Assembly: GCA_004431415.1 (NCBI GenBank) | Contig: QPMI01000542.1 | Coordinates: 372,001 to 436,000, forward strand | Reading direction: 5' to 3' | Origin: Cyanophora paradoxa | Lineage: Eukaryota; Glaucocystophyceae; Cyanophorales; Cyanophoraceae | DNA: 64,000 bases | Shown: positions 12,592-25,400 of the stretch, in pieces | Layout of the letters: every line of letters starts with the position of its first letter | Position numbering within the stretch: position 1 is the stretch's first letter | Program-made: the position numbers and the translations under genes | Notes under the pieces: generated by a model | Databases searched by the model: none | Told to the model about the DNA's origin: nothing | The model's input: only the letters and a program-made list of their open reading frames with translations

Positions 12592-15500
12592 TCAGGGGCG
12601 GGCCTGGAAGGGGCGGAAGGGGACGGGGTAGGCCGGGAGCGAGCGCCGCCAGAGGTCCAGGCTCGCGACCCGGGCGACGGGCGCCCCGCCCTCCTCTAGC
12701 ACCTCCGGCTCCGGGCCGTCCCCCGCCGCGTGGGTCCTCTGAGAATTGAAGAACAGCGATCAGATCATATCGGCTCAGATCAGATCAGATCTGATCTGAT
12801 CTGAGCGGGGCGCACGGCGGCGATGTGGATGGAGAGCTTGCGGCGGGCCGGCGAGGCGGCCCCCAGGCAGCGCCGCGCGAAGGCCGCGAGGCCCGCCTGC
12901 GTCGCCGCCCGCAGCGCCCGCACCTCCCGCTCCACTGAGAAGCCGATGGCGGAGGCGCGCGCGCGGTGAGACGGGGGCCTAAGGAGGCGGCTGGATCGCT
13001 CTCTGGTTCTATGGACTGAATCTGGCGCCCGCGCGCGCCGCGGCGCGCACCGCGGTCGAAGGTGTAGCTCTGGGTGGCGATCTCGAGCCACCAGCGCCGC
13101 GCCTCCTCCCGCACGCTCTTGTCCTTCTCTGCCCGGCGCCCCGGCCGTCAGCGCCCCCTCTCACCCCGTTCTCATGGGAGCTATGGGCGGAGAGGGCCCA
13201 GCTTTTAGGGACGAGGCCCTGAGGCCTTCAGCTGGCTGGCTGGCTGGCCCCTCCTTCCTGCACCCCCCGCCCGTCCCCGGCCCCGGCCCCTCCGGCCTGT
13301 TCTCTGGCCCTGCATCCCCCCTTCCCCCGGGTACCGAGCTTGTTGGCGGCGAGGTTCTGGGCGTAGGTGCGCAGCTCCTCCTCAGGCAGCTCCCCCAGCG
13401 CCCTCTGCGCGCCCGAGTCGGGAACAGCGCTGGGCTCTGGATCTTGGGAGCGGGGCGCAGAGCCAAGTCGCCCAGATCCACAGCCCAGGAAGGAGGAAGT
13501 CGTGCAGGAAGGCGGCGACGCGGATATATAATATAAGCCTAACAACGTCTTTTTAACATTAAGCTCAAGAAGCTATCCGTCTATTAGATGCCTTATTATC
13601 CGTCTCATCAGGAGATCTATTGGGGCGCACGAGGAAGTCGTGGAGGAAGGCGGCGATGCGGGCGTCGATGTGGCGCGGCCCTTTGACCGCCGACTGCACC
13701 GACACCACCAGGCCCTGCGCGTGCGAGGTGGGTCTGGGGTACACGGGGGTACAGGGGGAAAGGGGGGGGAGGGGCGAGGGGCGAGCGCGGGACATCTTCG
13801 GGGGGGGGGGGGGGGTACCTGGACGCCCCCGTCCCGGCGCACGCCCGATGCCACCATGTACCCTGCCCGCACGTGAGTGAGGGGGGAGGGCGCGAAGGTG
13901 AGGGGTGAGAGAGGGCGCGAAGCCGGGGCGGAGAGCCGAGGGCGGGGGGAGGAGGGGGGAGAGAGTGGGAAGGGGGGGGGGGGGGGGGGGCGGGCGGACC
14001 GAGCTGCTCCTGCGTGCGCAGCTGGAAGTGGGCCCTCCGGCTGCCCCCCACCGCCCCGTCAGGCCGGGGGCAGCGCCCAAAGGGGGCGCTCCAAAGCAAA
14101 TGCGAATGCTAAGTTCAAGTACTAGGAATGCTCTAGAAAAGCAAAATTTAGACCGGGGAGGGGGGGGGGGTGGGGCGGGGGGGGGCGGACTCATCATGAC
14201 TAGATCCAGATCTAGATCCGGGCGGGGATATGCTCTAGAAAAGCTAGATCTAGACCGGGCGGGGAGGGCGGGGAGGGCGCGGGGGGCGGGGCGGGCGGAC
14301 TCCATGACGCGGGCGAGAAGCTCGAGGAGCGCGTCCTCCTCCGTCACCCGCTCCCCGACCTGCCGCCTCGGCTCAGATGTAGAGCGCGCGCCCAGGCCGC
14401 GCTCGCTCGCACCTGGAAGTAGCAGAGGCAGCTGCGGGGAGGGCGGGGCGGGGTGGGGCGGGCCCGGCCGCGTCAGCCCGGGAGGGGACGCGAGGGGCGG
14501 GACCCGGGGCCCGTGCGCGAGGGCCCGGGACGTCCTCGGGGTTGGTCTTAAGATAGTAGATCTAAAGTTCTCAAGCCCCGGAGGGCCCGAGGTCCAAGGC
14601 CAAGGGCACACGCGGAGTTGGTCTAAAGCTAGATGGAGGCCCCTGGAGGGGAGGCCCGAGGGCCAAGGAAAGGAGCAAATTAAAGTTTAGTTGGAGCAAA
14701 TTAAAGGCGGGGGCCCTACAGATCAAGCAAGGCCCCTCGGCTAGGCCCACAGCTCCAAGGCCCGGAGGGGCGGCCGAGGGGCCCCGGGGCGCACGCGGAG
14801 TTGGTCTCGTCGGGAGATAGCCTGAGGTTTTGGTAGAGTTTGAGACCCCGCCCTGTCTCTAATTGTCTCTCTAAGCGCCTCTAAACCATCAACTCTAAGC
14901 GTCGGCTAGGCCCTTCGGCTAGGACTACAGCTCTGGAGCTCTGGAGGGGCGAGTCCCAAGCTTAAGGGCGCACGCGGAGTTGGTCTCGTCGGGGTTCACC
15001 GTCGGCTCCTCGTACACGCTCCACCGCTCTGGCCCCGCCCGGAGCGGTCCGGTCGGACACACAGGAGGACACACAGGAGAACCGAGCAGCGATCGTGAAG
15101 CACCGGCGGGGAGGATGAGCATGCGGCGCTCGGGGAAGACGGCCGCCGGCAGGGGCCGGCACCCCAGCGCCTGCGGCCCGGGTCGGGTGAGCGGGGCCGC
15201 CGGGGCGGCAAGGGGCGGGGGCCCGGCGGGAGCGGGGGCGGGGGCGGGGGCGGGGGCGGGGGCGGGGGTGGCTTGGGGCCAATTTATTCCCCCTGCTATA
15301 TTTAAATCCGAGGCAGGACGGGCGGGGCGGCGCCATCCCATCTATTCCCCTTATGTCTGGGGCTGGGGCGCTGAGCTGAGGCCGGAGCGGGGCGGAGCAT
15401 TGTTCTTGACGGGCCGGGGTGGCGAGGGGCGAGGCGGGAGCGTGGCCAATCTTTTCCGCCTACGGGGGAGCGTGGTACTTTTTCTAAGCAGGACGGGGCG

Positions 15501-18500
15501 GGGCGGGGCGGGGGGCGGGAGCGGGCCTGGAGGGCGCCCTCGAGCATGCCCCGCGCCGCCCCCGACGAGAGGTTCCCCACCTGTCGCCCCAGAGTCAGGG
15601 CGAGGCGGGCGAGCGAGCGTGATGCGCCGGGGCGCGGGCGAGGAAGGCCCCCTAGGTGATCTCAGGGCCGCGGAGCTCTAGAGCTGCCGCCCGGGACGAG
15701 AGCGAGGCCTCGGCGGCTCCGCGGGCGCGTCGGATTCTATTTGATGGGAAGATCAAGGTCCCATAGAAGGGACAGAGCTCTAGAGCTCTAGAGCTGCCGC
15801 CCGGGGCGAGAGTGCCGTCGCCGGCTCAGCGAGCTCGTCGGCTCGTCGGAAAGAGAGCTAGAGATCGATTCGGGGCGCACGGCGAGGGCCTCGGCGAAGG
15901 CGTGAGGCTAAAGAGAATTAGATTGGATCTTTAAGATCGGCTCGAGCCTTTGAAATCGATTTAAAATAGAGGATCGAACTGATTCTAAATGAGGCGAAGG
16001 CGGGAGGCCAAAGAGAATTAAATTGGATCTTTGAGATCGGCTCGAGCCTTTAAAATCGATTTAAACTAGAGAATCGAACTGACTCTGGATCTTTAAGATC
16101 GGCTCGAGCCTTTAAAATCGATTTAATTTAAACTAAAGGATCGAACTGATTGATTCTAAGTGATCAGGATCGATTCGGGGCGCACGGCGAGGGCCTCGGC
16201 GAAGGCGGAGCGGAGGAGCCGCCGCCCGTGCGCCGCCACGTCCCCCGCCGTCGCCCCTGCAGGAAGGGGCCGGCGGGCGGGCGAGGCGCCCGGCGTTAGA
16301 GAGGGGCGGGGCGGGAGCCGGGAGGGGCGGGGCGGGAGGCGAGACGAGGCTCTTCCCATCAGGCGCCCCGCGTAAGAAAGGGGCGGGGCGGGGTGGGGCG
16401 GGTCGGGGCGCGGGAAGGCGACGCGAGGCTTTTAAGGGCGTCACCTGCTATCTTAGGGGCGGGCGGGGGGGAGGGAGAGGGGGTACCGTGGAGGGCGGGG
16501 CGAGGCGAAAGGGGCGGGGCGGGGCAGGGGCGGGACGGGGCGGGGCGGGCGGGGGGGTTACCGTGGAGGGCGGGGATGAGGTCCCGGAGGTGCCAGCGCC
16601 GCGCCTGCGACCCCTTCCCTCAGGAGGCGGCGCGGTCGCAGATTACAAGCTTTAGAAGATTTAGCTTTGGAAGCTTAGAGAGAAGCGCTAGCTTTGCAAG
16701 CTCAGAGAGCTTCGCGACAAGCTCGTTCGCTTCAGGCCGCGTCTAGGCGGGGCCGCTCTCGCGGACCTCGGAGGCGACGCCTAGCTCTAGAAGCTTTAAA
16801 TTTAGAGAGCTTAGAAGCTTCAGATCTCTCTCTTTGGATCTCTTTGGGCCGCTCCAGCCCCGCGGCCGGGGTCCTGGGAGGCCCGGCGCGGACCTCGGAG
16901 GCGACGCCGAGGGTGAAGGAGGCGAAGTCCCGCGGCTGCTCCAGCAGCGCGTTCTGAGGGGCGAAGGGCGGTGCTCAGAGAAGAGGCGAGGGAGGGGGAG
17001 GAGGCGTAGAAGCGCAGGGCAGGCTCTAGCTCTACTCCTCCATAGATCGCGTCCTTAGCAGGCGGGCGGGGAGAGGCGGGGCGCGCCTCGTGCTGCCGCG
17101 TCGCGATCTCGCGGATGCGCTCGAAGCGCTCGTCGGGCGTGTACCCCTCCGCCAGCTGCCCGGGGGCGGGGACGGGGGGAAGCGGTCGGAGGGGTACGCG
17201 GCGCGGCTTCGGAGGGGAACGCGCGGGGCGAACCTTCTTGACGACCTCGGTGAAGAGGAGCGGGAGCTTGTGGCTGTACCCCGCCACCGAGACCTGCCCC
17301 GGGCGTGAGGGGAGAGGAGAAGGGGGGGGGGAGGGGGATGGAAGCGGCCGGGGGGTGGGGGGTAGGTGAGCACCTTGAGACCCGTAAGAAGCCCCGAGAC
17401 CTCGTACGAAAGCGCTGGGGCGAAACTTCAGGAGGGCAGGGGTACTGGATACGGGGGTACATTTACGTCCGCACCGGCAACCTGGGCGGGGTACGCGAGC
17501 TCCGAGAGAGCGTCCTCGACCAGGTCCGAGAAGAGGCGCGTGAGGACCTGGGGGGGGGGGTGATTAGGTTGGGGTACGTGTACAGAGTGGTAAGGGGGAG
17601 AATGGAGGTACCGCGTGCTCGGGCGTGTGGTACGCTTCGGGCGTGATCAGCTGCATCGTGAAGACGGCCTGGATGGAAGGGGGGGGGGGTAAGGGCTCTT
17701 CGGAGGCGGGCGGGGTGGGGGGTACGGGGTGCGCGCCTTCGGGGAAGCCTCGTAGTCGCTGCTCTGCCGCTTGTAGAAGACTGGCGAGGGGGAGGGGGGG
17801 GAGGGAAAGCGGGGATCGAGGGCGGGCGACGGGGGGCGGGCGAGGGCGGGGCGCACGGCGGGCGGCGGGGGTGTCGAGGATGCAACGGGGCGGGGCCCTG
17901 CGCCCCTCGGGTACCGTGTCCTCGGCGGAGCCGCCCTCCTCCTCCTTCGGGCCCTTCGCCTCTTCCTCCTCGGACTCGCGCCCCGCCGACGCCGCCGCCG
18001 CCGCCGCCTCCTCCTCTGCCTCCGGCTTCCGCGGGGGTCAGAGAGCGAAGGAAGGAGGGAAGGAGATAGGGGCGAAGAAGAAAGTAGAAGAAGAAGGGCG
18101 GAAAGACGAACAGAAAGATCGATAGAAGAGAAGAACGGGGATATAGACACAGATAGACGGGGCGCGCACGGGGAGCATGTCGAAGTCGGTGGCGATGAAG
18201 GGGTTCGGGTCCGGCAGCCGCAGCGCCGGCACCGCCTCCGGTTCGCTCCACGCCTGTAAGGGGCGGCCCCGCGCGGTCAGCTTTCCTGGGGCCGGCGGCC
18301 TTGCCGGAGGGCCGGGCCGGGCCGGCCGAGGGCGGTCCTTGTCATAAGATTTAGACCTCTCTTTTGGGACGCCCGCACCTTGAGGAGGGCGGGGTCGATG
18401 GGCTCCGCGTTGTACGCCGTCCCTGCGCCCCCGCCCCGCCCCCCGTTAAAAGAGCGTTGGGAGGCGCCTACTTCGGATCCATCCCCTCGCCGCGCTCCCC

Positions 18501-21500
18501 GGGGCGCGTGCCCCTCTAAACGTCCCCCGCCCCCAGAAGAGGGCTTTTCCGGCCCCTGGAAAGCCCCCCCGGGGCAGTCCCGGACCGCACGGGGCGCACC
18601 GTACCAGCGGCCGACGAGGCGCGTCTTCCCCTCGAAGCGCTTGCTCGTCACCGTCAGCCTGCGTAGCACGAGAGGCTGAGTACGAGAGGCGTCCTGGCCG
18701 CGAGGGGGCGGGCGGACCGACACGCCCGGCATGCGCTCGGGGGCGCATGCCGGGCGTGTCGGCCCGAAGGGTGCGCAGGAGGCGCTTGTAAGGCTGGGTA
18801 AGCCTAGACTAGACAGACGGGCTCGATGGTTCTATAAAAAGCCTAGAGAGACGGGCTCGATGGTTCTATAAATAGAGGCGGGCGGACCGCATGCGCTCGG
18901 GGCGGAGGGCGGCGAGGACGGCGGCGGTCGCCCCCGCGTCGAACTCCCACAGGCGGCTCGGGCCCGAGAGCACGTGCTCGGGGGGGTACTCCTGCGGGGA
19001 CGGGGGGCGGGGGGAGGCCGTGAGTGGTTACGCTGGATAGGAGGGGGCCGGCGATCGATCACAGGTACGTCCCTAGACACGAACGGAGCTAGAGAGCTTA
19101 AGGTTCCCATCGATAGATGTGCCCGACGGGAAAAAGGGCCGGGGGGGCCGTAGGGGGGGGAGGGGGGGGGGGGGGGCGGGGCGCGCCTGGAGCTGGTTGG
19201 CGAGGTCCTCCGCGTACCCGTACGGCGCCGCCTTGTCCTGCGTGCCCCGCCCCCGCTCGGCGGGCCCGAGCCCGGCGCCCCGGGTGGGGCGCGGCCGCGG
19301 GCACCTGCACGGCACTGGTGAGAGGAGGGCGGGGCGTGCCGGGATGGCGGGTTGGGGGGCTCTAGAGCCTTCCAAAGCTTTCTAAAAGCTTCTTTTCCTT
19401 CTATCATCTTCCTCTATCTTTGAGGAGGGCGGGGCGGGCGGGACGGGCGGGCACCTGGAAGGCGAAGCGGAACTCGGCGATGCGCTGGATCTGCGGGGGC
19501 GGGCGTCAGAGCTCCCGTGGAAGCCGTGGCGTTCAGGGGGGGCTCGGCGGGCGGGAGGCCGGAAGGCCGGCCCCTCGGCTGGGGCCCAAAGAGCGGCGGG
19601 GCGGGGCGGGGCGGGGCGGGCGGGCCTAAGGGTCTGGAAGCTCTAAGGGTCTAAGGGCTCTGAGGGCGGTCCCGTCGTGGAAGCCGCCGGCCCTAAGAGC
19701 GGCGGGGCGGGGCGGGGCGGGGCGGGGCGGGGCGGGCGGAGCGGGGCGGGCAAACGGGCCTCGTCGAAGATCCAGCGCTCGGGGGGGGCCGCCCCCAGGA
19801 GCCGCAGGTACGCGAAGAGCGCCGAAACGCACTCCTCCACGTGCCCTGCGGGGCGGGGTGGGGTACAGGGAGAAGGGGGAGGGGCGGGGGGCGGGAGGGG
19901 TAGGGGCGTCCGGACCCTCGCCGAGCTTTGTCAGGGTGATCCCGACCTGGCTCGGGCGGGCTCAGGCGGGCTCGGGCGGGCTCGGGCGGCCCCCGGCGGC
20001 GGGGGCGGCGGGGGCGGACCGTCAGCGTCGCGACGTCGTCCCAGCGGTCGTAGGCGCCTGCGGGGGGGCGCGGGCGGGGGCGGGGGCGTGAGGTCGAGGG
20101 GGCGTAGCTAGAGGTCAAGAGAAAGGGGGTGACAAGGGGAGGGGGGAAGGGGGGGTCGGGGGCGTCAGGGCGTAGCTAGAGGTCACGGGAGGAGGCGCCA
20201 GGGCGCGTGGGGGGAAGGGGGGGGGGGGAGGGGGGTAGGGGCGCACTTGCAGAGAGGGCGTCGGCCCAGCCCTTGCCCTTGAAGTACGAGAGGAGCGAGC
20301 CCGCCCCCTCGTGCCCGATCTGCAGGGAGGGAGGGGGGATGGGGAAAGGACCGGAGGGGAGTGGGGAGGGGGAGGGGTAGGTACCAGGTGCGTCGCGTAG
20401 CGCGTGGGCTTCGTTCGGTACAGCGGCGTCTGGGGTACCCCGGCGTGAGCGTGGGGGAGGGAGAAGGCGCGGGGTACAGAAGCGGCACCTGGGGGGGTAG
20501 GAGGAAGGCGACCTCGATGCGGCGGATGTCCTTCACGGGTACGACCTCGAGCCGTTGCTGGGGGGATGAAGTGAGGCCGTGTCGACGCGGGGGGGGGGGG
20601 GGGTACGGGGGGGCGCGCACGTTCCAGCGGTCCGGGGAGAAGGCCGGAATGTCCGCGTAGGAGGGGGCGGCGATTCCCGTGTCGGGTACAGCGGAGAACA
20701 TGCGGCGCACCTGCGGGAGGGGTAACGGATCTGCGGATTGACAGCGCGCGGGGGAGCAATCGGGTACCCAGCTCTCGAGGACGTCGGCGGGCTCTGGGGG
20801 GTACGGTTAGAAACGGGGCGGCGGGGCGTAGGGGGTGGGGAGCACCGCGGCCGACAACGGCGAGGGTCCTGCGGCGAAAGCGGAGAGTCAGAGAGAAGTG
20901 GGGGGCGGGCGGGGGGAACGGGGGTACGCGCGAGATGCGGGACGAGTAGAATTCGGAGTGGAATTTCTTGAGCGCGGCGCGCACGTCGACGCCCTTCGCC
21001 CGCGGCCCGTCCCGCAGCGTCTCGAGGCTGCCGGGCGGCGCCTCGGAGGGGGTGCGCGGATCGCGGGGGTGGGGGGGGGGGGGGGGTACGGCGCGCGGAC
21101 CTGCCGGTCGAGAAGCGCGAGAAGGGGTGCTCCTCGGAGGCGGCCTCCTTGAGGAGGTAATACCCCCGCCGCGAGTCGAGGAGGAGGTTCTTCTGGTGCT
21201 CGCTGTCCACCGCGTTCACCTGTACCCCGGCGGCGGGTCGCGCGGGGCGGGGTGGGCGAAGTGGGGCGGGGGGTGGGATCAGGGGTACGCGCCTCCCGAT
21301 CCGCAGCGCTCTCGTCCATGAGGGGCTCGATGAAGAACTGCGCGGGGCGGATTGGATGGCGGGGGCGGGGGGCGGGAGGGGTACGGGCTAAGCGCGCCTG
21401 GGCGAACACATCGAGGGCGGACTCGAGGGCGGGCGCGTTCACGGAGAACTTGTAAACCGTGTTCTGCGCCGACGTCGACGCGTTCGACGAGCCTGCGGCG

Positions 21501-21993
21501 CGGCGCGGCGCGGTCGGCGGGTTTGAATCTGGATGAGGAGGCCGCTGGGCGTGGCGGGCGGACCGCCGAACTGAGAGACGATCTGCTTGTAGCTGCGATG
21601 TGGCGGGTTGTGAGAGCTGCGCGAGAGGGGCGCGGCGTGCGAAACGGCGCGTGCTTACTGCGCCTCGTCGGGATACTGCGCGGCGGCGTCAGGGCGGGGC
21701 GGGAGACCGCGGCGCCGCGCGTACGCGCCTTGGTCGAGCCGTGGCTCATCTGCGCACGCGCCGTGAGCGCCCCTGGGCAGGTCGGACGGCGGCGCGGAGC
21801 GGACCATGTGCTCTACGTAATGGGCGAGGCCCGGAAGCTCGATCGGGTCTGCGAAGCTCCCGACGTGCACATTGTACGCGGCCGCCGCCTTGTCCGTCTC
21901 CGGGTCGCTGCAGATGAGGGCCTTCAGCCCATTCTCCAGAACGACGTGCCTGTAGGTGCGCTTGTCGATCCTAGGCTGCTCGATCGTCACCAT
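12592..21993 (-). CDS. IDE: Insulysin (insulin-degrading enzyme)-type M16 metallopeptidase
   Basis: A zinc peptidase of the M16A family, which cleaves short peptides inside a closed two-half chamber, normally in cytosol or organelles. The start is the ATG at 21993. RHVVLENGLKALICSDP and HVGSFADP are followed by the inverted zinc motif HYVEH (residues 58-62). Later exons give KQIVSQFGG, SSNASTSAQNTVYKFSVNAP, the zinc-ligand glutamate region VNAVDSEHQKN, HPFSRFSTG, DVRAALKKFHSEFYSS, EVVPVKDIRRIEVAFLLP, RFEGKTRLVGRWYG and, near the end, EEARRWWLEIATQSYTFDR and RRKLSIHIAAV. This is the family order over its full length. The final exon ends FRPFQARP and stops at 12592-12594. About 25 introns are G-rich on the + strand, that is C-rich in the sense strand, and many have GTACCCC donors. 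The family call is firm; individual small exons are approximate. Confidence 0.9.
12774..12805. repeat. Perfect 32-bp palindrome
   Basis: CTCAGATCAGATCAGA is followed directly by its exact reverse complement, with no loop. It sits at the end of the penultimate insulysin exon and the start of the next intron, so it could form a hairpin in the pre-mRNA. Confidence 0.9.
15869..16208 (-). repeat. Duplicated exon/donor junction plus tandem repeats inside an insulysin intron
   Basis: The segment GATTCGGGGCGCACGGCGAG and what follows at 15869-15902 recurs at 16175-16208. On the minus strand the latter is the 3' end of a coding exon (SAFAEALA) plus its GTGCGCCCC donor, so the former is a second copy of the exon end and splice donor. 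Between them lie three degenerate copies of a 60-75-bp unit containing GATCGGCTCGAGCCTTTAAA and ATCGATTTAA (15926-16157). This AT-rich patch is unusual in a very GC-rich intron series. Confidence 0.75.
18717..18762. repeat. Perfect inverted repeat, 19-bp arms, 8-nt loop
   Basis: CCGACACGCCCGGCATGCG (18717-18735) and its exact reverse complement (18744-18762) flank CTCGGGGG. It lies in an insulysin intron next to the exon encoding RFEGKTRLVGRWYG. A very stable hairpin is expected in RNA or extruded DNA. Confidence 0.9.
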
Positions 21994-22428
21994 CGCGCTC
22001 TTATGAGCGTAGAGCGAGCAACAAGCGAGGCCGGCTCAGAAAAAGAGCCGGGGCTACAGGAATCGTGGAGCGAGGCCGGCTCGGCTCCGCCCGGGGGCAT
22101 TCCTGTGCTCAACTTGCTCCAGCCCCGCCAGCGCACAGAGACCCCAGGCAAACCGTGCGGAGTTACCAGGAGATCGAGAGCGTAGCGTAGCCGACAACTT
22201 TAGGCGCGCGCCAGCGAAACGGAAGCTGCTGACCGCAGCTGTCCCGTCAGCTCTCGCCTCTTCCTGGTAACTGCAGCAAGAGCATCCCTCCCTCCCTTCA
22301 GCCTACAGGCGCCAGGCCCGAAGGCCGCCAGCTGGTCGTCGGCGGCCGGCCACGCGGGCGGGATGCAGGGAAGGGAACCGGAGCACCCTTAGCTACGCGG
22401 CCTCAGCCTCGTTCCTGCGAGCGCCCCG
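21994..22428. promoter_or_regulatory. Probable bidirectional promoter between insulysin and the coiled-coil gene
   Basis: The 435-bp spacer separates two divergent ATGs (21993 on minus, 22429 on plus), so both promoters should lie here. No TATA box is obvious. Repeated words such as GAGCGAGGCCGGCTC (near 22024 and 22070) and CCCCAGGC/GCCAGGCCC are visible. The promoter role is inferred from position only. Confidence 0.45.
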
Positions 22429-25400
22429 ATGGCACGGCGTCCCAGCGCGTCCGAGGCGGCCCGGGTGCAGGGCGCGCAGACGATTGAGCTCGTGCGCAAG
22501 ATCGCCGCGCGCGCCGAAGCGGCCGGGGAGATCCTGAAGCCCGGAGGTGCGCCGCTCCGCGCCTCGTGCTGTGCCCTGGCCGTTCTATTTCGGTCTACGC
22601 GCGCCGCGCCGCTAAGGGCGGACTTCCTCACCGCCCGCGGAGCGCAGAGCACGACGAGCCGGACCATTTCGAGCGGAACCGGCTCATAGAATCGGCCGCC
22701 CTCACGCGCTACTCCGGACTCGCCGCGATCAAGGCGAGGCCGCCCCGCCCCGCCCCGCCCCGCCCGCCGCCTCGCCCGCCCCGCCCCGCCGCTGCCCCAA
22801 CTCACCCGATCCCCCCACAGGACTTCCGAAGCCGCAGCATCGCCGACTTGTACGAGGATGACTTCGAGACGGAGACGGTACCCCCGCTCCTCTCCCCCTT
22901 CTCGCCCCCTTTCGCGAATCGGTAACGCCGCAGATCGACCATTTCATGTCGGAGCTGTCGAACGTCATGCACGCGATCGTCAAGGAGGTGAGGGTTACGG
23001 CGTTCCCCGCGCATCCCGCCGATCGACGCGGAGGGGGGGGGTACGCAGAACAAGCATCGGAAGCAGGAGCTGAAGGACCTGTACGGGGCCGAAATGACCG
23101 CCCTTACCTTCAAGTGCGCTCGTATCCGTACCCCCCGCTCTCTTCCCCCCTCCGGCCGCCCTCTCCTGACCCCTCACCGCAGGGTGGAGCGATCCCCGCC
23201 AACGTTTCTTCTTTCAATCTAACCCCCTACCGCCCCCTACCCCCCCCTTCCCCCTACCCCCCCTTACCCCCCTACCCCCCCCAGTACGTGGCGCTGAAGG
23301 CTCAGCTGAAGGCGCGCACCGCCCTCGACCCCACCTCGCCCGAGGGGCAGGCCGCCGCCGCCGCCGGCGACTTCGATCCGGTACCCCTCCCCGCTCCCCC
23401 CCCTCGCCGGGCCTTTCCTGAAACCGTCGTACCCCCTCACCCACCCAGTCCGCCCTGGAGGGCTACGAGTCGTCCGCGCCGGACCCGCTCGTCGAGGCGC
23501 GCGAGTTCGTCCCGGGGCCGCAGGTACCCCCCTCTACTCTTCCCTCGAACCTCCTCTACCCCCCTTAACCCTCCCCACCCCCCAGCTCTCGGCGGAGTTC
23601 GCTCGGATGAAGGCGGAGCTGGGGGAGGCGCGGGAGGAGCTCGAGCGGGCAAAGTACGCCGCGAGGCGCCTCCAGGTGCGGCGGGCGGGGGGGGGGGCGG
23701 TCCCGTACGCCTCCAGGGCGGGGGGCAGGGGGGCGGCCGGGGGGGTGGGGGCGGCGGTTCAGGCGCCCCGTCTGGCTCCGTCTAGCGCTGTTTGCCCGCC
23801 TGGCTTCTGGGGTCTAAGGACCGGAGCCGCGAGGCGCGCCGGGAGGGCGCTCTGCTCCAGCTCCCTTGGGGAGCCCGCGGCGCTCCACTCCTCCTCCCTC
23901 CCCCCGCCTGAGCCCCGGGCACGCAGGAGGAGGCGACGCAGGCGAAGGCGCGGGCGCGGGCGGCGGAGGACGAGCTCACCGAGGTCGCCGACGCCCTCAA
24001 GAAGAGGACCGCCCAGCTCGACGGCATCCAGGCCCGCCCGCCCGCCCCGCCCCAGAAAATAGCCCTCAAGCGCCTTTTGCAATAGAACTTAGAGCTTAGA
24101 GCTTGAATCGCGAGCCAGCTCGACGGCTTCTAGGCCCGCCCGTCTTTTAGCGCTCCTTCGATCCAGGCCGATCTGGGCCAGCTTCGCCCCTCCGGCGCCG
24201 CCGGGTTGCGCCTGACCGGCCGCGGCCGCCCCGCCCCGGCAGGACGCGCTGAAGGCGCACGGCGTAGAGGGCCCGGCGCCCGTCTCGACCCTCACCTCCG
24301 CCCTCGCCTCCGCCACCGGGTGCGCCCAGCCCAGCCCAGTCAAGTAGTAGCCTAGCCTAGCACTAGTTTATATGAGCTGAGATGGGGATCGCCTCGCCCC
24401 GGCCCGCCCCGGCCCCGCAGGTGGGACCCCACGGCGCTGTTCCGGAAGCGGCCGCAGCTGAAGGACAAGGCGTGCGGCCCCGCCGATGACTACTTCATGC
24501 AGGCGCGTTTCCCGGCGCCCGGGGGCCCGCCAGACGGCGGGGTGGGGCCGGGCGGGGTGGGGTGGGGTGGGGGGGTGGGGGGGGGGGGGGGGGGGGGGGG
24601 ACTCGGGTCTCTTCTAGGCCCACGTGCCCCTCCACGGGTCCTAGAAGCGGTTCCTAAGGCTCGAGTCCCTAGAAGAAAGCGCCGCAGCTCCCGCCCGCAC
24701 GCCCACCCGCCCGCCCGCCCGCCCGCCCCGCCCGGCGCGCGCCTCGCTGACCGCCGCGGGGCGCCCCGCAGCCGGTCGCCCTGCTCCTCCACTCCGCCTT
24801 CCGCTGGACGAGCCGGCCCCAAGTCCGCAGCCGCCCCCGCCCCGCCCCGCCCCGCCCCCGCCCCTCGCCTCGCATCGCCTCGGCGCCGCCAAAGGAGCCT
24901 TCCCTCGTGAAATAGACTGAGATACCTTCCCTAAGATGCGACTAAGATGCAACTAGCCGCGCCCGCCCCGCCCCGCCCCTCGCTTCGGCGTCGACCCGCG
25001 CGTTTGTCTCACTTCGTTCGCTCCCCTCGCGCCCCGCAGTTTGCAAACGACCGCGGCGGCGCAGGGGGCGCCCCCTTCGCCTCCCGCAGCGACACCTGCG
25101 AGGTACCGTCGTACCCCCCTCCCCCTCCCCTTCCCCTCCCATCTTTCGCGTACCCGTCCCTTCGGTCGAGCGGCTTCTTACTGTACCCCCCAGATCCACG
25201 AGGCGCACATCTCGGCTCTTCGGGACGCGCTGGCGCGGCTGGCTGCGCTGCTGCCCGTCGTGGGGCAGCCCGACGGCGTGCAGGCGCGCCGCCGTACCCC
25301 CCTCGCAGCCAGGCGCGCTGCTTCGCCTTGACCACCCCGCCAGGTCGCCGACGTGGCTAAGCTAATCGAGGACGCGATGGCGTTTACCCCTCCCGAGGCC

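Noticed and set aside
13565-14611. Long open frame of 348 codons, Pro/Arg-rich, minus strand
   Set aside because: It runs through insulysin introns and exons in other frames; GC-rich DNA has few stops, and no domain is seen.
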